The notes: generated by a model from the sequence alone, not told the origin. Shown: positions 46,106 through 55,352, numbered from the stretch's first letter. The stretch is 64,000 nucleotides of DNA from Streptomyces sp. NBC_00440 (GCF_036014215.1 NZ_CP107921.1:3707001-3771000); one strand, 5' to 3'. Numbers and translations are program-made.

Positions 46106-46112
46106 CCGCCTC

Positions 46113-46199
46113 GGACCGGCAGGACCGGCAGGACCGGCAGAACCGGCAGGACCGGCAGGACCGGCGAGGACCGGCGAGGACCGGCGAGGACCGGCGGTC
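46113..46199. repeat. 9-10 bp microsatellite (GGACCGGCA / GGACCGGCGA)
   Basis: About six units of GGACCGGCA followed by three to four of GGACCGGCGA, just after the HxlR stop. Single-base and unit-length variation suggests slippage. Confidence 0.9.
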
Positions 46200-46305
46200 C
46201 TCAGGTACCGCGTACCGCCCATGTCAGCGAGGGATGTCAGCGGTGTCAGCGGGCGTGTCAGCGGCGTGACAGGCCGGTGACAGCCCCGGTGGGGACCGTA
46301 GAGGC

Positions 46306-47334
46306 ATGAAAACTTCGGCGATTGCGGTTTCAGGCCTGCGGAAGGCATACGGCGACAAAGTCGTGCTCGACGGCATCGACTTCGATGTCGCCGCCGGATC
46401 GGTCTTCTCCATGCTCGGCCCGAACGGGGCGGGCAAGACAACAACGGTGAACGTCCTGACGACGTTGATGAAAGCCGACGCCGGGACGGTGCGCATCGCC
46501 GGGCACGACGTGGCGACCGCGACCAGGGACGTACGCCCGCTCATCGGCGTCACCGGTCAGTTCGCGGCAGTGGACGAGCTGCTGACCGGCCGGGAGAACC
46601 TGCAGCTGATGGCGGATCTGAAGCGCGTGCGCTCCGGCGACCGGGTGGTCACGCGGCTCCTTGAACGGTTCGATCTGGTGGAGTCGGCGCAGAAGATGGT
46701 GTCGACGTACTCCGGCGGTATGCGCCGGAAGCTGGACCTGGCGATGACGCTGGTCGGCAGCCCGCAGATCATCTTCCTGGACGAGCCGACGACGGGTCTC
46801 GACCCGCGCAGCAGGCGCACGATGTGGGGCATCGTCCGCGAGCTGGTGGCCGACGGCACCACCATCTTCCTCACCACCCAGTACCTGGAGGAAGCCGACC
46901 AGCTCGCCGACCGGATCGCGGTGCTCAACAACGGTCACCTGGTCGCCCAGGGCACCCCCGAGGAGCTCAAGCGCCAGATCCCCGGCACCCACGTCCGGCT
47001 CCGGTTCGCCGGCCTGCACGAACTCGACGCGGCCGCACGGGTCCTGGCCGGGTCCACGCGGGACGACGAGGAACTGACCCTGCGGGTGGCCGGCGACGGT
47101 ACGTCGAGGTCGCTGCGGGCGCTCCTCGACCGGCTCGACGAGCACGCACTCGACGCCGCGGAGTTCTCCGTACACACACCGGACCTCGACGACGTCTTTC
47201 TCGCCCTGACCGAGCACACGAGCACGAGCACGGACGCGAACGCGAACGCGAACACCGACACCAGCACCAGCACCAGCACCAGCACCAGCACCAGCACCAA
47301 CACCGCCGCGACTACTGAGGAGATGGCCCAGTGA
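46306..47334 (+). CDS. DrrA-type ABC exporter ATPase
   Basis: 342 residues. Walker A GPNGAGKTTTVNVL, signature YSGGMRRKLDLAMTL, Walker B IIFLDEPTTGLDPRSR, switch region TIFLTTQYLEEADQLADR. The DrrA C-terminal domain (RFAGLHELDAAARVL... SVHTPDLDDVFLALTEH) is present. The final about 30 residues are a Thr-Ser/Ala-Asn repeat encoded by AGCACC-type DNA tandem repeats. With the permease it forms an efflux pump (daunorubicin-type family), substrate unknown. It overlaps the permease gene by 4 bp (GTGA). Confidence 0.93.
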   Translation: MKTSAIAVSGLRKAYGDKVVLDGIDFDVAAGSVFSMLGPNGAGKTTTVNVLTTLMKADAGTVRIAGHDVATATRDVRPLIGVTGQFAAVDELLTGRENLQLMADLKRVRSGDRVVTRLLERFDLVESAQKMVSTYSGGMRRKLDLAMTLVGSPQIIFLDEPTTGLDPRSRRTMWGIVRELVADGTTIFLTTQYLEEADQLADRIAVLNNGHLVAQGTPEELKRQIPGTHVRLRFAGLHELDAAARVLAGSTRDDEELTLRVAGDGTSRSLRALLDRLDEHALDAAEFSVHTPDLDDVFLALTEHTSTSTDANANANTDTSTSTSTSTSTSTNTAATTEEMAQ

Positions 47335-48092
47335 GTACTGTTCCGATGCCGTTGGCCGATTCGGCGATCATGTTGCGCCGCAACCTGAAGCACAACCTGC
47401 GGAACCCGACCACGGTGTTCAACGCGGTCCTGTTCCCGATCGTGATGATGCTCATGTTCGTCAAGGTGTTCGGCGGCGCGTTCGACGTCGGCGTCGACTA
47501 CATCGACTACGCGACGCCAGGGCTGCTCGTCATGGCCATCAGTTACGGGCTCGGGGCCACCTCGACAGCCGTGAACTCCGACATGACGACGGGCGTCATC
47601 AACCGGTTCAAGGTCATGGACGTCTCCCGCGGTGCCGTGCTGACCGGGCACGTCATCGTCACCGCAGTGCGCTGCCTGGTGGCCTGCGCGGCCATCATCG
47701 GGGTGGCCTTCGCGATGGGGTTCGCCCCGGACGCGAGTGCCCTCGACTGGCTCGGCGTGATCGGTCTCATCGTGCTGCTCAGCTTCGCGGCCGGCTGGCT
47801 CACCGTCGCCCTGGGGCTGGCCGCGAAGACCGCGGAGTCGGCGGGGCTCGCCGCCGTACCGCTGATCATGCTGCCGTTCCTGAGCAGCGCGTTCGTGCCC
47901 GCCGACTCGATGGGGGCGGGCGTGCGGCAGTTCGCTGAGTACCAGCCCTTCACGCCCATCATCGAGACGCTGCGCGGTCTCCTCGCGGGCCACCCGTCGG
48001 GCGGCGACGCGATCGCGGCCCTCGCCTGGTGCGTCGGGTTCCTCGTCCTCGGATACGTATGGGCGGTCTCCACGTTCAAGAAGCGAGCGTGA
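47331..48092 (+). CDS. DrrB-type ABC exporter permease
   Basis: 253 residues and about six transmembrane segments, ABC-2 type. LKHNLRNPTTVFNAVLFPIVMMLMFVKVFG and MTTGVINRFKVMDVSRGAVLTGHV match the DrrB EAA-like region. PFLSSAFVPADSMGAGVRQFAEYQPFTPIIETLRGLL is the conserved end of the family. It forms the membrane path for the DrrA-like ATPase. Its last 17 bp overlap the convergent SARP gene. Confidence 0.92.
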   Translation: MSTVPMPLADSAIMLRRNLKHNLRNPTTVFNAVLFPIVMMLMFVKVFGGAFDVGVDYIDYATPGLLVMAISYGLGATSTAVNSDMTTGVINRFKVMDVSRGAVLTGHVIVTAVRCLVACAAIIGVAFAMGFAPDASALDWLGVIGLIVLLSFAAGWLTVALGLAAKTAESAGLAAVPLIMLPFLSSAFVPADSMGAGVRQFAEYQPFTPIIETLRGLLAGHPSGGDAIAALAWCVGFLVLGYVWAVSTFKKRA

Positions 48093-51000
48093 CCTCGACC
48101 AGCCGGGACCAGTCGGACCGCGTCCCCTCCAGAGCCGCCTCGGCGAACCGCGCGTCGCCGAGGCGGCTCCGTGCGGCCTGCTCGATCCGGGCCACGTCCG
48201 GGTGAGAGCGGTACGGAAGCCCGCGTACGTCCGCGCTCGCCGCGAGCAGCCGCGCCGCCTGCTCGGGCTCGTCGCGGCGCAGCGCCAGGTCCGCGGCCCC
48301 GACGAGCACATGCGCGATCAGCGGTACGTGTCCCGCCTCGGCCGCCGCCTCGCAGGCCGCCGCGCGGTGCGCCCGGGCCTCGCCGAGGTCGTCGGCGAGG
48401 TAGCCGAGCAGGTCGTGCGCCACCGCGCGATGGTGTGCATGTCGCGCCTCCTCACCCAACTCCGCTGTGGCGACGTCAAGTTGCCGGCGTGCTTCCTCGG
48501 CATCGCCGCTCCACCGGGCGAGTTCCGCCTTCGCGAGGGCCAGCTCGGCCAGCGCGTCCGGCCAGGTGACCCGCTCTGCGAACCGCTCCGCCTCGGCGAT
48601 GGCGGCCGCGCAGGCGCCCTCGTCGCCGAGCAGCCAGTACAGCTGCGCCTGCCGCGACCGCATCCGGATGACGTCCTCGGTGGCGCCGACCTCGGTGACG
48701 ACCGCGATCGCCTGCTCGTAGTACGCGCACGCGTCGGCGAACTCGCCGCGCACGGCCATCCGGTCCGCCAGCTCGGTCTGGGCGAACGAGATCCCGAACC
48801 GTTCGCCGAGCGCCCGGAACTCGGCGAGCGCCATCTCCAGGTACGTGTCTGCGTCTCGACCGCCCTGACCGGCCATGATCCGCATCTTGCCCAGGTGCAG
48901 CCGGGCCAGCGCACGCACCCAGGGATCCTCGTCGTCGAGCAGCGGCTCGAACGCCGTCAGGAACGCGCCGGGCTCCTGCACCATCCGTTCCAGCGCGTCG
49001 ACGAGCCCCAGCAGCGGGTAGCGGCGGCTGTGTCCGCCGCTCCGGCTGTACCGGTACGCCTGGTGGATCCACTCCGCGGCCTGGTGTTCGTCGCCCCGCC
49101 CGGAGCTCACGAACAGCACGACCAGCGCGTACACCATGGCCCGGACGTCGTCCGTCACCTCGCCCGGCGTCCTGGTGGCCGCTGTGATCAGCTCGATGCC
49201 CTCGGTCCTGCGCCCGCCGAGCCACCAGTACCAGCCCGCGCCCGCCGCGAGCCGCATCGCCGCCTGCGCCTCGCCCGCCGCGAGTGCGCCGCGCATCGCC
49301 GCAACGATGTTGTCGTGCTCGGCTTCGAGCGTGGCCAGCCAGTCCAGTTGCTCGGCGCGGCGCAGGTGCGGCTCCGCGGTCTCGGTGAGCTCGGTGAAGC
49401 AGGCCAGGTGCGCGTGGCGCGCCAGGTCCGATTCCCCCGCCTCGGCGAGCCGGTGACCGGCGTACTCCTTGATCGTGCCGATCATGCGGTAGCGCGGGGC
49501 GCTGTCGCCGTCGGCGAGCAGCAGCGACTTCTCGGTCAGGGCGGTGAGCAGTTCGAGCACCTGCCCCTGCTCGACGACGTCCCCTGCGGCGTTCCTCGCG
49601 GCGTCCCTCGCGGCGTCTGTCGCGGTGCCTGTCGCGCCGCCCCCCGCGGCGTCTGTCGCGGAGTCCCCCGCGCAGACCCGTTCGGCCGCTTCCAGGCTCG
49701 CGCCGCCGACGAACACCGAGAGCCTGCGCAGGACCGCACGCTCGGCGTCGGTGAGCAGTTCCCAGCTCCAGTCGACCGCCGCGCGCAGCGTCCGGTGGCG
49801 CGGCAGCGCGGTACGGCTTCCGCTCGTCAGCAGCCGGAACCGGTCGTCGAGCCGGTTGGCGAGCTGGTCGACCGACATGGTGCGCAGGCCGGCCGCGGCC
49901 AGTTCGATCGCCAGCGGCATCCCGTCCAGCGCCCGGCAGATGCGCACCATCGTCGCCAGCGTGCGGTCGTCGGCCACCAGGTCCCGGCGCACCGCCCCGG
50001 CCCGGTTCCGCAGCAGTTGAACGGCGGGTGAGGACTCGATCTCCCGCGGGCCCGCGTCCCTCCCCGGCAGGGCCAGCGGCTCGATCTGCCAGAGCGCCTC
50101 CCCGGTGATGCCGAGCGGTTCCCGGCTCGTCGCCAGGATCCGCAGCCGCCGGCACTCCCCGAGCACCCGGTGGGCGAACACCGCCGCGGACTCGATCACA
50201 TGCTCGCAGTTGTCCAGGATCAGCAGCATCTCCCGCCCGCGGATCGCGGCGATGAGCCGGTCCGTCAGCTCGGCGTTCGGGGGCCCGCCGAGCAGGGCGT
50301 CCCGCAGGCCCAGTCCGGCGAGCGTCGCCTGCGCCACTTCGCCGTCCGCGCCGATGGCGGCGAGCTCCACCAGCCAGGCTCCGTCCGGCAGTTCGCCCAG
50401 CAGGGTGCGCGCGGCCTCGGTGGCCAGCCTGGTCTTGCCCGAGCCGCCCGGTCCGATCACGGTGGTGAGCCGGTGCTCGGCGATGAGCTCGCGGACCGCT
50501 GCGACATCGGCGCCCCTGCCGACGAAGGTGGTCAGCTCGGCGCGCAGGTTGGTCCTACGGCTCGCTTCCCCCCGGCCAAGCTCTCCCGGCCCCTGTTCTC
50601 CGCCGCCCGGTTCTCCGCGGCCCGCCTCTCCCGGCCCCGGTTCTCCCCGGCCGGCCTCGGCGCGCCCCGGCACGCCCCGACCCAACTCGCCCCGCAGCAG
50701 GGCGACATGCAGCGCTGCCAGCTCGGGCGAGGGGCCGACACCCAGCGCGTCGTCCAGGGCCTCCCTCGCACGCTGGTACGCCAGCAGCGCCTCACTGTCA
50801 CGGCCGGCCGCGACGAGGGCGCGCATCAGCGCGGCGACGAACCGCTCCCGCAGCGGGTGCGCGGCCACCAGGTCGGTCAGCTCCGCGACCACCTCCGCAC
50901 CGCGCCCGATGGCGACCTCCGCCTCGAACCTCTCCTCGGCGGCGGTCAGGCGCAACCCGTCGAGCCGGACGACCACGGCGTCGAACGCGTCGCTGTCCCG

Positions 51001-51417
51001 CAGACCGATGTCCTGCATGGCGTCACCGCGCCACAGCTCAAGGGCCTCACGCAGCAGCCGCACCCGCCGGGAAACGTCCTCGGTGCGGGCTGCCCGGCCC
51101 GCGATGACGAGGCGTTCGAACCGTACGGCGTCGACGGCGTCGGGCTCCACCGCCAGCCGGTAGCCGTCCGTATGCCCTTCGATCACCCCGTACGGCAGCG
51201 CCTTCCGCAGCCGGGACACCAAGCGGTGCAGGGCGTTCGTCGCGTCGGCGGGCGGGCGCTCCCCCCAGATCCAGTCGACGAGCGACGCCTTCGGGACCGC
51301 CTGGCCCGGCTTGAGGGCGAGGGCGATCAGCACTGCGCGCAACCGCGCGCCCGGCACGTCGACCAAGGCGCCGTCGTCCGTGCGAACCTCGAATGGACCC
51401 AGCATCCTGATCTGCAC
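48076..51417 (-). CDS. SARP-type regulator with NB-ARC and TPR domains (AfsR-like)
   Basis: 1113 residues. An OmpR-like winged helix (about residues 1-95: MLGPFEVRTDDGALVDVPGARLRAVLIALAL) leads to the bacterial transcriptional activator domain (about 96-245: VDAVRFERLVIAGRAARTED). A Gly/Glu/Arg/Pro repeat linker (about 246-285) precedes the NTPase with Walker A VIGPGGSGKTRLATEA, MLLILDNCEHVIES (Walker B) and ILATSREPLGITGE. TPR-like helices fill the last about 450 residues. A nucleotide-gated pathway activator is expected; the neighbouring DrrAB pump is a candidate target. It has a GTG start. Confidence 0.93.
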   Translation of the reverse strand: MQIRMLGPFEVRTDDGALVDVPGARLRAVLIALALKPGQAVPKASLVDWIWGERPPADATNALHRLVSRLRKALPYGVIEGHTDGYRLAVEPDAVDAVRFERLVIAGRAARTEDVSRRVRLLREALELWRGDAMQDIGLRDSDAFDAVVVRLDGLRLTAAEERFEAEVAIGRGAEVVAELTDLVAAHPLRERFVAALMRALVAAGRDSEALLAYQRAREALDDALGVGPSPELAALHVALLRGELGRGVPGRAEAGRGEPGPGEAGRGEPGGGEQGPGELGRGEASRRTNLRAELTTFVGRGADVAAVRELIAEHRLTTVIGPGGSGKTRLATEAARTLLGELPDGAWLVELAAIGADGEVAQATLAGLGLRDALLGGPPNAELTDRLIAAIRGREMLLILDNCEHVIESAAVFAHRVLGECRRLRILATSREPLGITGEALWQIEPLALPGRDAGPREIESSPAVQLLRNRAGAVRRDLVADDRTLATMVRICRALDGMPLAIELAAAGLRTMSVDQLANRLDDRFRLLTSGSRTALPRHRTLRAAVDWSWELLTDAERAVLRRLSVFVGGASLEAAERVCAGDSATDAAGGGATGTATDAARDAARNAAGDVVEQGQVLELLTALTEKSLLLADGDSAPRYRMIGTIKEYAGHRLAEAGESDLARHAHLACFTELTETAEPHLRRAEQLDWLATLEAEHDNIVAAMRGALAAGEAQAAMRLAAGAGWYWWLGGRRTEGIELITAATRTPGEVTDDVRAMVYALVVLFVSSGRGDEHQAAEWIHQAYRYSRSGGHSRRYPLLGLVDALERMVQEPGAFLTAFEPLLDDEDPWVRALARLHLGKMRIMAGQGGRDADTYLEMALAEFRALGERFGISFAQTELADRMAVRGEFADACAYYEQAIAVVTEVGATEDVIRMRSRQAQLYWLLGDEGACAAAIAEAERFAERVTWPDALAELALAKAELARWSGDAEEARRQLDVATAELGEEARHAHHRAVAHDLLGYLADDLGEARAHRAAACEAAAEAGHVPLIAHVLVGAADLALRRDEPEQAARLLAASADVRGLPYRSHPDVARIEQAARSRLGDARFAEAALEGTRSDWSRLVEVTLAS

Positions 51418-51503
51418 CCGCTGAGTCTGCCATGGGCGCCTGCCATCGGCCGCTGGCAGGCGCCCAGTTGCTGCTGAGGGGCTGCTGCCAGGCTTCGGCG
51501 CGG

Positions 51504-51914
51504 CTACGCCTTCGGCGTCTGGGAGATCCGCACCATGTTGCCGGAGGGGTCACGGAACGCGCAGTCGCGCGGGCCCCAGGGCTGCTCGATGGGCTCCTGG
51601 AGCACCTCGGCACCGGACTCCAGCATCTTCTCGAAGGTCGCGTCGAGATCGTCGGAGCGGAAGCCGATGTTCGGCAGGACGCCCTTGGTGAGCAGTTCCT
51701 GCAGGGTGTCACCGTCGGCCTGGGACCGGCCGGCATGCGGCTCCGAGATCACGATCTCCAGGCCGGGCTGGGTGGCGCTGCCGAGGGTGACCCAGCGGAA
51801 GCCGCCCGACGCGACATCGTTGCGCACCTCCAGGCCGAGCGCGTCACGGTAGAAGGTGAGGGACTCGTCGACGTCGTTGACGGTGATGTGGCAGTACTGG
51901 AGCGCGATGGTCAT
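51504..51914 (-). CDS. VOC-superfamily protein (glyoxalase-like)
   Basis: 136 residues. ALQYCHITVNDVDESLTFYRDALGLEVRNDVASGGFRWVTLGS and the second unit DLDATFEKMLESGAEVLQEPIEQPWGPRDCAFRDPSGNMVRISQ; the final Glu-type ligand of glyoxalases is replaced by Arg-Ile-Ser, but HITV and the Asp/Pro loop remain. The likely role is dioxygenase- or resistance-like, unknown. ATG 51914 lies only about 10 bp from the inverted-repeat element, so its promoter region has been displaced or replaced by that insertion. Confidence 0.85.
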   Translation of the reverse strand: MTIALQYCHITVNDVDESLTFYRDALGLEVRNDVASGGFRWVTLGSATQPGLEIVISEPHAGRSQADGDTLQELLTKGVLPNIGFRSDDLDATFEKMLESGAEVLQEPIEQPWGPRDCAFRDPSGNMVRISQTPKA

Positions 51915-51924
51915 GAGGTCAAAG

Positions 51925-52094
51925 CTAGGTCCTGTCCGGCCGATCTTCGTGGGCCCGCGACGCCTGGCACGGCACCTCGCCGCGTTGTCGGAGTCACCCC
52001 AGTACGTCCAAGTACGGGGGCGATCCTCCGCCTTGCGAGGCACCGCACCAGACGCCGCGGCCTGATCCACGAAGATCGGCCGGACAGGACCTAG
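51925..52094. mobile_element. MITE-like non-coding element with 28-bp perfect terminal inverted repeats
   Basis: 170 bp. CTAGGTCCTGTCCGGCCGAT... (51925-51952) is perfectly inverted at 52067-52094. The outermost CTAG is palindromic and present at both ends, consistent with a CTAG target duplication of an IS5-type transposase. The 114-bp interior encodes no ORF and has a small inner hairpin (CCCCAGTAC...GTACGGGG, about 51997-52020). It lies between the VOC and AraC genes. Confidence 0.75.
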
Positions 52095-52516
52095 GCGGCC
52101 GCCGCTGGGCCCGCTTCTCGAATCCTGACCGGGCGGGTGCGTACTTTCGCCACGCACGGGGGCATCGCCGTGACGGCGCCGTGCTCGCGGGCGCGGTACG
52201 CGGTCGGCGACTCCCCCACGAGTTCGCTGAACCGCGAGCTGAACGAGCCGAGCGACGTACAGCCGACCTCCATACACGCGTCGGTCACACTCGTACCGCC
52301 GCGCAGCAGCGCCATCGCCCGCTCGATGCGGCGGGTCATGAGGTAGCTGTACGGCGTCTCGCCGTAGGCCGCCCGGAACTGCCGCGAGAAGTGCCCCGGC
52401 GACATGAGCGCGTGCCGGGCCATCGCCGGGACGTCGAGCGGACGCGCGTACTCCCGGTCGATCAGATCCCGTGCCCGGCGCAGCTGCGCGAGGTTCTCAA
52501 GATCACGCGGTTTCAT
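52091..52516 (-). CDS. AraC-family transcriptional regulator
   Basis: 141 residues and essentially only the two-HTH DNA-binding domain: DLIDREYARPLDVPAMARHALMSPGHFSRQFRAAYGETPYSYLMTRRIERAMALLRGGTSVTDACMEVGCTSLGSFSSRFSELVGESPTAYRAR. The stop codon TAG is the CTAG at the edge of the MITE-like element, so the insertion probably set or shortened the C-terminus. It is codirectional with the VOC gene downstream, which it may control, as AraC/VOC pairs are common in this genus. Confidence 0.88.
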   Translation of the reverse strand: MKPRDLENLAQLRRARDLIDREYARPLDVPAMARHALMSPGHFSRQFRAAYGETPYSYLMTRRIERAMALLRGGTSVTDACMEVGCTSLGSFSSRFSELVGESPTAYRAREHGAVTAMPPCVAKVRTRPVRIREAGPAAAA

Positions 52517-52677
52517 GGGTTCCAGATTACCGCCCGGCACTGTCAGACCCAGCGGACGGACCGGCGGACGGACCGGCGGACGGCTCAGCGGAGAAGCCAC
52601 CGCGAACACCCCTGACTTGAAAGAACGTGATGTGGCTCACCGCCTCGGCTGCCGGATTCGGCCCGCGGTGGTACGGG

Positions 52678-53670
52678 TCAGCCCACGTCGGCGCGGAACC
52701 GGCGCCGGTACTCCGTCGGTGTCGTGTCGAGTCGCCGGCGGAATGCCCGTACCAGCGTGTCCGTCGTGCCGAACCCGCAGCTGGACACGATGCGTTCCAG
52801 GGTCGCGTCGGTGGATTCGAGCTGGTTGCGCGCCACTTCGACGCGCGCCGACTCGACATAGGCGCTCGGGGTCGTGCCGAGTTCGGCCTTGAAGATCCGG
52901 GTGAGCTGCCGCTCGCCGACATGGGCGTACGCGGCGAGGTCCGCCACGGTGAGCGGTTCGCCGATGTTGCGCATGATGTGGTGCCGGAGGTCATCCACGC
53001 GCCGTGTCGTGGAGACCGGCTCCAGGGGCACGCTGAACTGGCTCTGCCCACTCGGCCGCTTCAGATACATCACGAGCTGCCGGGCGACACGCAGCGCGAG
53101 GGCCTCGCCGAAATCGTCGGCGACCAGGGCGAGTGCCAGGTCGAGGCAGGCGCTGATCCCCGCGCCGGTCCACACGTCGCCGTCGCGGATGAAGATCGGG
53201 TCGGCGTCGACTTCGACTTCCGGGTGATCGGCTGCCAGTTGCTGCGCGGTCGACCAGTGGGTGGTGGCGCGCTTGCCGTCGAGCAGACCGGCGGCGGCGA
53301 GGAGATGCGCCCCGACACAGACGGATGTGACCCGCCGTGTCCTGGCGGCGAGCGTCCTCACCCGGCCGACCACGGCGGGGTCGGTGAGGGCGTGGACACG
53401 GCGGTGGCTGTCGGATTCGACCGCGCCGGGGACCAGCAGGGTGTCGATGCTCCGCGTGGACGCCTCTTGAAAGGTGATGTCGGGGAGTACGCGCACACCC
53501 GCCGATGTGGTGACGGGGTCCAGGGTCTCGGCGGCGAGGACGACCTCGTATCCCGCCGCGCCGCCGGTCTCCCGTTGCACGAGGGAGAACACCTCGGGTG
53601 GTCCGGTGATGTCGAGGAGGTCGACGCCCTCGAAGAGGACGATGACGACGAGCCGTGCGAGGGCGCTCAT
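52678..53670 (-). CDS. GlxA-type AraC regulator (DJ-1/PfpI domain plus HTH)
   Basis: 330 residues. Residues 1 to about 190 form a DJ-1/PfpI-like sensor domain (LVVIVLFEGVDLLDITGPPEVFSLVQRE; nucleophile-elbow-like TSVCVGAHLLAAAGLL). Residues about 225-325 are the AraC HTH (RNIGEPLTVADLAAYAHVGERQLTRIFKAELGTTPSAYVESARVEVARNQLE). It probably senses a small metabolite or modified protein. It is divergent from a cysteine hydrolase gene and likely its activator. ATG 53670 follows GGAGACCC. Confidence 0.92.
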   Translation of the reverse strand: MSALARLVVIVLFEGVDLLDITGPPEVFSLVQRETGGAAGYEVVLAAETLDPVTTSAGVRVLPDITFQEASTRSIDTLLVPGAVESDSHRRVHALTDPAVVGRVRTLAARTRRVTSVCVGAHLLAAAGLLDGKRATTHWSTAQQLAADHPEVEVDADPIFIRDGDVWTGAGISACLDLALALVADDFGEALALRVARQLVMYLKRPSGQSQFSVPLEPVSTTRRVDDLRHHIMRNIGEPLTVADLAAYAHVGERQLTRIFKAELGTTPSAYVESARVEVARNQLESTDATLERIVSSCGFGTTDTLVRAFRRRLDTTPTEYRRRFRADVG

Positions 53671-53879
53671 GGGGGTCTCCACCCGGTCAGCCGGTCCGGC
53701 CGGCCCGCGAGGGCCGCAGCGATGGCGACAGTGACGGCAATGGCGATGCCGTGATGTCTGGATCTGCATGTTAGATGACATTGCCGACACCCTCAGGCGA
53801 CCGTAGCGTTCTGGACGCAGCTCACCGAGAGCGCGACATCCGGTACGACACCGCATACGACAACTGAGGTGGTACTTCC

Positions 53880-54488
53880 ATGGCTACGACGACTCTGCGC
53901 GAGCTGAACGGTCTCGACGAGACGCCCGCTTCGCTCGCCGATGCGACCCTGATCCTCGTCGACTACCAGAACACCTACGTCAGCGGTGTCATGGAGCTGA
54001 CGGGCTGGCGGGCCGCGCTCGACTCCGCCGCCGCACTGCTGGGGAGGGCCCGGGAGGCCGGCGCGAAGGTCATCCACGTCATCCACGACGGCGGCCCCGG
54101 CACCCCGTACGACATCCGGGCGGAGACCGGCCGGATCCACCCCTCCGTGGCCCCGGTCGAGGGCGAGCCCGTCGTCGTCAAGACGGCCCCGAACGCCTTC
54201 GTCGGCACCGACCTGGGCGAGCACGTCGACGCCGCAGGCCACCAGGACGTCATCATCGCCGGGTTCATGACCCATATGTGCGTGACGTTCACCGCCGAGG
54301 GAGCCTTCCTGCGCGGCAACAGGCCCACCGTCGTCGCCGACGCCTGCGCCACCCGCCCCCTCCGCCCGGCAGGTGCCGGAGCAGGTGCCGGAGCGGGCAC
54401 CGAGCTGAGCGCCGACCAGATCCACCACAGCGCGCTCGCGACGATCACCGACCTCTACGGGGTCGTCGTCACGTCCGGGAAGCTCTGA
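53880..54488 (+). CDS. Isochorismatase-family cysteine hydrolase
   Basis: 202 residues. Catalytic triad positions: Asp in LILVDYQNTYVSG, Lys in VVVKTAPNAFVGTDL, Cys in IAGFMTHMCVTFTAEGAFLRG. A low-complexity Ala/Gly insertion (PAGAGAGAGAG) lies before the final helix. It resembles bacterial amidohydrolases of the nicotinamidase/isochorismatase superfamily, close to members paired with GlxA regulators. It acts in the cytoplasm, probably on an amide. ATG 53880 follows GAGGTGG. Unlike the protein at 30679, it keeps the cysteine. Confidence 0.92.
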   Translation: MATTTLRELNGLDETPASLADATLILVDYQNTYVSGVMELTGWRAALDSAAALLGRAREAGAKVIHVIHDGGPGTPYDIRAETGRIHPSVAPVEGEPVVVKTAPNAFVGTDLGEHVDAAGHQDVIIAGFMTHMCVTFTAEGAFLRGNRPTVVADACATRPLRPAGAGAGAGAGTELSADQIHHSALATITDLYGVVVTSGKL

Positions 54489-54518
54489 GCCCGGCGTGTC
54501 CGAGCCCGGCAACCCCGG

Positions 54519-55352
54519 CTAGAGCGGCAGCCGGTACTGCCACCACCGTTCGCTGATCCGCAGCTTGGCCGACTTGAGTGCTACGCCGAGCACCTCGTCG
54601 TCCAGCTCGCGGACCCGGAAGGACTCCACCGAGGGGTGGTCCTCGCGGATCTGCTCCACGAAGTCCGCCACCAGGGAGCCCAGTTCGGGCCCCTCGACGC
54701 CATGGTGGCCGACCCTCTCCACGTACACCTCGGGACCCGCGACCACAGCGGCGATCCGGGCCGCCGTGCGCCCGTCGGCCGTCAGCAGTTCCAGGCCCTG
54801 CCACCCCGTGCCCCGGGGCGCCCGGCGGGTCCGTACGGCCGGCAGACCGTCGGGGCGCTGCCAGCGGGCCAGCGCCGATACGCCCCACTTCCGGCCCAGC
54901 TCCCGGTGGATGGAAGCCTCCAGTTCGGCCGCCGCGCGGGCATCCAGTTCCGCACCGGTGTCGCCCCGGTCCAGCCAGTCCAGCGCACGGTATCCGGCCG
55001 TGCGGGCCGCGTTGGCCGCCGCGCGGAAGAGGGCGACCAGGACGGCTTCCTCGTCACCGGTACCGGCCGGCTCGGCGACACTGCCCTGGACGATGCGCTC
55101 GCGCTCCCGGGTGACGAGCAGCCACTCGACGGTCGCCGCTTCCGGATCCTGGCCGGTGAACACGGGAGCCCACCCGAGCAGTGCGCCGTCGCCCGAGCGG
55201 GCGGTCGCGACGCCCAGTGTCCCGGGGTGCGGGCGGCTCCCACCGGGCGCCGGGGTACCGGCAGGCAGCCCGGCGCACAGCTCCTGCCACAACAGGTGCT
55301 CCGCCCGGGGCGCCCGGTCGAACTCCACCACGATGTCCAATGTCGTCCCCAC
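54519..55352 (-). CDS. Unknown protein, possibly GNAT-related
   Basis: 277 residues, GTG start. The N-terminal half has alternating beta and helical segments (TLDIVVEFDRAPRAEHLLWQELCAGL, TVEWLLVTRERERIVQGS, VLVALFRAAANAARTAGYRALDWLDRG). The C-terminal part ends LRISERWWQYRLPL. The layout faintly recalls a two-domain GNAT acyltransferase but the acetyl-CoA P-loop is not seen. No family is recognised. It stands alone, convergent with the cysteine hydrolase gene. Confidence 0.65.
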   Translation of the reverse strand: MGTTLDIVVEFDRAPRAEHLLWQELCAGLPAGTPAPGGSRPHPGTLGVATARSGDGALLGWAPVFTGQDPEAATVEWLLVTRERERIVQGSVAEPAGTGDEEAVLVALFRAAANAARTAGYRALDWLDRGDTGAELDARAAAELEASIHRELGRKWGVSALARWQRPDGLPAVRTRRAPRGTGWQGLELLTADGRTAARIAAVVAGPEVYVERVGHHGVEGPELGSLVADFVEQIREDHPSVESFRVRELDDEVLGVALKSAKLRISERWWQYRLPL

